From: Betaproteobacteria bacterium
Lineage (GTDB): Bacteria; Pseudomonadota; Gammaproteobacteria; Burkholderiales; Rhodocyclaceae
DNA: 7,278 nt
Assembly: GCA_028868235.1 (NCBI GenBank)
Contig: JAGWUW010000129.1
Span: 1-7,278 of the forward strand
Direction of reading: 5' to 3'
The notes under the pieces were generated by a model. That model searched no databases. It saw only the letters and a list, made by a program, of their open reading frames with translations, and had not been told where the DNA came from. The stretch's first letter is position 1; each line of letters starts with the position of its first letter. Positions 5,437 through 7,278 of the stretch are shown here, in pieces. A program made the translations under genes and the position numbers.

Positions 5437-7240
5437 CGGTTTCTCCAACAGCGGGCAGCGTCAGCACGAACAAGGCACCACCATCCGGCGCATTGCACGT
5501 ACTCAGGGTACCGCCATAGCTTTCGGCGATAGTAAGCGAAATGGCCAACCCCAGGCCAAGCCCCTCGCCAGCCGGCTTGGTCGTAAAAAAGGCTTCGAAC
5601 AGGTGCGAGCGAGCATCCTCCGACAAGCCGGGTCCGTGATCGCGCACCGTGATGCGAACAGTGCCGCCATCACGTTCCGCCGCCACGTCCAGTACCGGCG
5701 CCACCTGCCCGACCATCGCGTCCAGGCCGTTGCGCAACAGGTTGACCAAAATCTGCTCCAGGCGCCCGGCCTCAGCTACCGCGAGCAAGCTGCTATCCAC
5801 CGCCGTGACGGCGACCTGGGCGCCAATTTCTCGCCTGCGGGGTTCGACGATGAGCAGCGCATGCTCAATGGCGCTCGCCACCCCCACCGGCTCCGGTGTC
5901 GGAGCCTCCTTGCGGGCGAAACTCTTGAGCTGGCGAACGATACGCCCAGTGCGGTCGACTAGTTCGCTGATCATCTGCAGGTTGTCGCGTACCTCGTCAT
6001 AACGACCGCGCTCGAGAAAAGCCCGGGCGTTGTCGGCAAACGTTTGCAGTGCGGCTAGCGGTTGGTTCAATTCGTGGCTGACGCCGGCCGACATCTGGCC
6101 CAGCGTCGCGAGCTTGCCAGCTTGTACGGCGGCATCGCGCGTCTCGCGCAGGATGGCCTTGGTCCGTTCGAGAGCGGCGATTTGGTCGGTAAGGTCGGCC
6201 GTCCGTTCGACAATACGGGTTTCCAGTTCCGCATAGACGCGGCGCAATTCCTCCCGGCGCCGAGCGCGATGGCGAAAATGCGCTGCCAAGCCGAGCATGA
6301 AAGCCACTGCAAAGGCTACTGCCATCCCGCCTCCGACAGCGGCAGCACGCGCCTCGGCGGGATCGCCGAACTGGACCACCTGCCAGCCCAGTGTGCCCAC
6401 CGGTCGAGCGTGGATGAGCCGCTCCCGAGGCGCCTCGCCAGGCAGCGCAAAGCGCACCGGTTGCATGGCATTGAGTGGCAGGGGCTGGTTGGCCAGAGGC
6501 TGCAGCGGCTGACTGCCATATTGCTGCGTCCGGCGCAGACGCTCGGTCACCGCCTCGTTGAGCAAGGCCAGCACGCGGTAACGCCATTGCCGGTTGGCAG
6601 ACAGGAATACGACCCCATCGCCGTCCGCCAGCAGCAGGGTATCACCGCCCCGACCCAAGGCTTGCTCAATGCTCTCCAGCCCAACCTTGAGGACGATGAC
6701 CCCTAGCGTCCGGCCAGCCTCACGCACCGGTGCCGCCAGGAAATAGCCGGGTTCGCCGGTCGTCACGCCGACCCCGTAGAAGCGCCCCAGCCCTTTGTCC
6801 AGCGCATCGCGAAAATATGGTCGGAACGCGTAATTGTGACCAACGAAGCTATACGGTTGCCGCCAGTTGCTGGCCGCCACGGTCTTGCCCTGGGCGTCGA
6901 TCAGGAAATTGACGGCAACCGCCGCACCTTGTTGCGCCGCTTCCAGGTAGGCATTGGCAGCAGCGATACGCTGCGGGTTGTCCGGCTCGCGCAGCACGGC
7001 AGCGAGGGACGGATCGAGTGCCAGCAGGCCGGGCAACGATTCGTGCCGCGACAGCGTCGCGTCTAGCGACAGTGCGAAGGCATCGAGGCGCTGCGCCGCC
7101 TGATGCCGGTCGTTGTCGAGATGGATGGCGAACAACGCCCGATAGCTTACCCAGCCGAATAACAGGCAAAGCGCCAGCGCCGCGCCGAACAGAAGCAGGA
7201 CGCGACGCATGGGGCGGATGGCGGAATCGAAAAAACTCAC
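5417..7240 (-). CDS. Sensor histidine kinase, DctB-like
   Basis: This 607-residue inner-membrane kinase has a membrane helix at about 13-33, a periplasmic sensor region of some 265 residues, a second helix at about 300-321, a coiled-coil-like linker (325-375) and a kinase core. The sensor contains ASNWRQPYSFVGHNYAFRPYF at 123-143 and GYFLAAPV at 165-172, the double-Cache signature of DctB carboxylate sensors. The core has phospho-acceptor H389 in GVSHELNQPLAAL, an N box with N504 (NLLRNGLDAM), DHGPGL at 534-539, FEAFFTTK at 548-555 and GEGLGLGL at 558-565. The start is GTG at 7240: AGGA lies 7 nt upstream, a stop codon in frame 12 nt upstream excludes a longer form, and the ATG at 7210 lacks a ribosome site. 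The ligand is probably a C4-dicarboxylate or similar acid (family inference). The 38 bp to the right edge show no clear promoter. Confidence 0.94.
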   Translation of the reverse strand: MSFFDSAIRPMRRVLLLFGAALALCLLFGWVSYRALFAIHLDNDRHQAAQRLDAFALSLDATLSRHESLPGLLALDPSLAAVLREPDNPQRIAAANAYLEAAQQGAAVAVNFLIDAQGKTVAASNWRQPYSFVGHNYAFRPYFRDALDKGLGRFYGVGVTTGEPGYFLAAPVREAGRTLGVIVLKVGLESIEQALGRGGDTLLLADGDGVVFLSANRQWRYRVLALLNEAVTERLRRTQQYGSQPLQPLANQPLPLNAMQPVRFALPGEAPRERLIHARPVGTLGWQVVQFGDPAEARAAAVGGGMAVAFAVAFMLGLAAHFRHRARRREELRRVYAELETRIVERTADLTDQIAALERTKAILRETRDAAVQAGKLATLGQMSAGVSHELNQPLAALQTFADNARAFLERGRYDEVRDNLQMISELVDRTGRIVRQLKSFARKEAPTPEPVGVASAIEHALLIVEPRRREIGAQVAVTAVDSSLLAVAEAGRLEQILVNLLRNGLDAMVGQVAPVLDVAAERDGGTVRITVRDHGPGLSEDARSHLFEAFFTTKPAGEGLGLGLAISLTIAESYGGTLSTCNAPDGGALFVLTLPAVGETDASPDA

Positions 7241-7278
7241 GCCGCCATCCTACCGGCTTGCTTCGTGTTCAGTCGACC

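Noticed and set aside
6062..6706. Plus-strand open frame (214 codons) opposite the histidine kinase
   Set aside because: It is antisense to the kinase sensor and H-box region, has low-complexity composition and shows no family motif.
7237..7248. ATG-GCG-GCG-TGA micro-frame overlapping the kinase GTG start
   Set aside because: It is three codons long and its ATG overlaps the AGGA that serves the GTG start, so it is probably a chance by-product of the ribosome site.

Overview
The window reads as chromosomal DNA of a GC-rich proteobacterium. The family mix (DUF3391-type c-di-GMP protein, DctB/DctD-type two-component system, TauE/SafE permease with LysR regulator) suggests a betaproteobacterium, possibly Rhodocyclales. 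That placement is inference from gene content and style, not from a marker gene. No tRNA, rRNA, CRISPR array, insertion sequence or phage gene is visible. All eight supported genes look intact except the first, which runs off the left edge.

Left part (1-2348). A minus-strand gene at the edge encodes the N-terminal DUF3391 region of a probable HD-GYP cyclic-di-GMP phosphodiesterase. It is preceded by a 135-bp AT-richer spacer (470-604) and then a minus-strand TauE/SafE (TSUP) membrane permease (605-1363). A 94-bp divergent promoter region (1364-1457) carries a perfect CGGTAT-N7-ATACCG inverted repeat with LysR T-N11-A geometry. It separates the permease from a plus-strand LysR regulator (1458-2348), the classic layout of a LysR protein controlling its divergent neighbour and itself.

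Right part (2345-7240). Five minus-strand genes are packed tightly enough to be one operon. In transcription order they are: a DctB-like sensor histidine kinase (GTG start at 7240), a 120-aa tautomerase of the 5-carboxymethyl-2-hydroxymuconate delta-isomerase family, a DctD-like sigma-54-dependent response regulator, an AlkD-like DNA alkylation repair protein, and a glutathione S-transferase. The first four overlap successively by 20, 8 and 4 bp, and the last follows after a 14-nt gap. The glutathione S-transferase converges on the LysR gene, and the two stop codons overlap within one CTAG.

Working model. The kinase has a periplasmic double-Cache-type sensor region with the DctB signature and should sense a carboxylate. 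It would phosphorylate the response regulator, which has an intact GAFTGA loop and would switch on a sigma-54 promoter, probably a transporter operon outside the window. The unusual points are an enzyme gene lodged between sensor and regulator with overlaps on both sides, and two damage or detoxification genes translated downstream. At the regulator/alkD junction an 11-bp-arm inverted repeat would bury the alkD start codon in an mRNA hairpin with no Shine-Dalgarno sequence, next to an alternative hairpin. This suggests alkD translation depends on ribosomes finishing the regulator gene.
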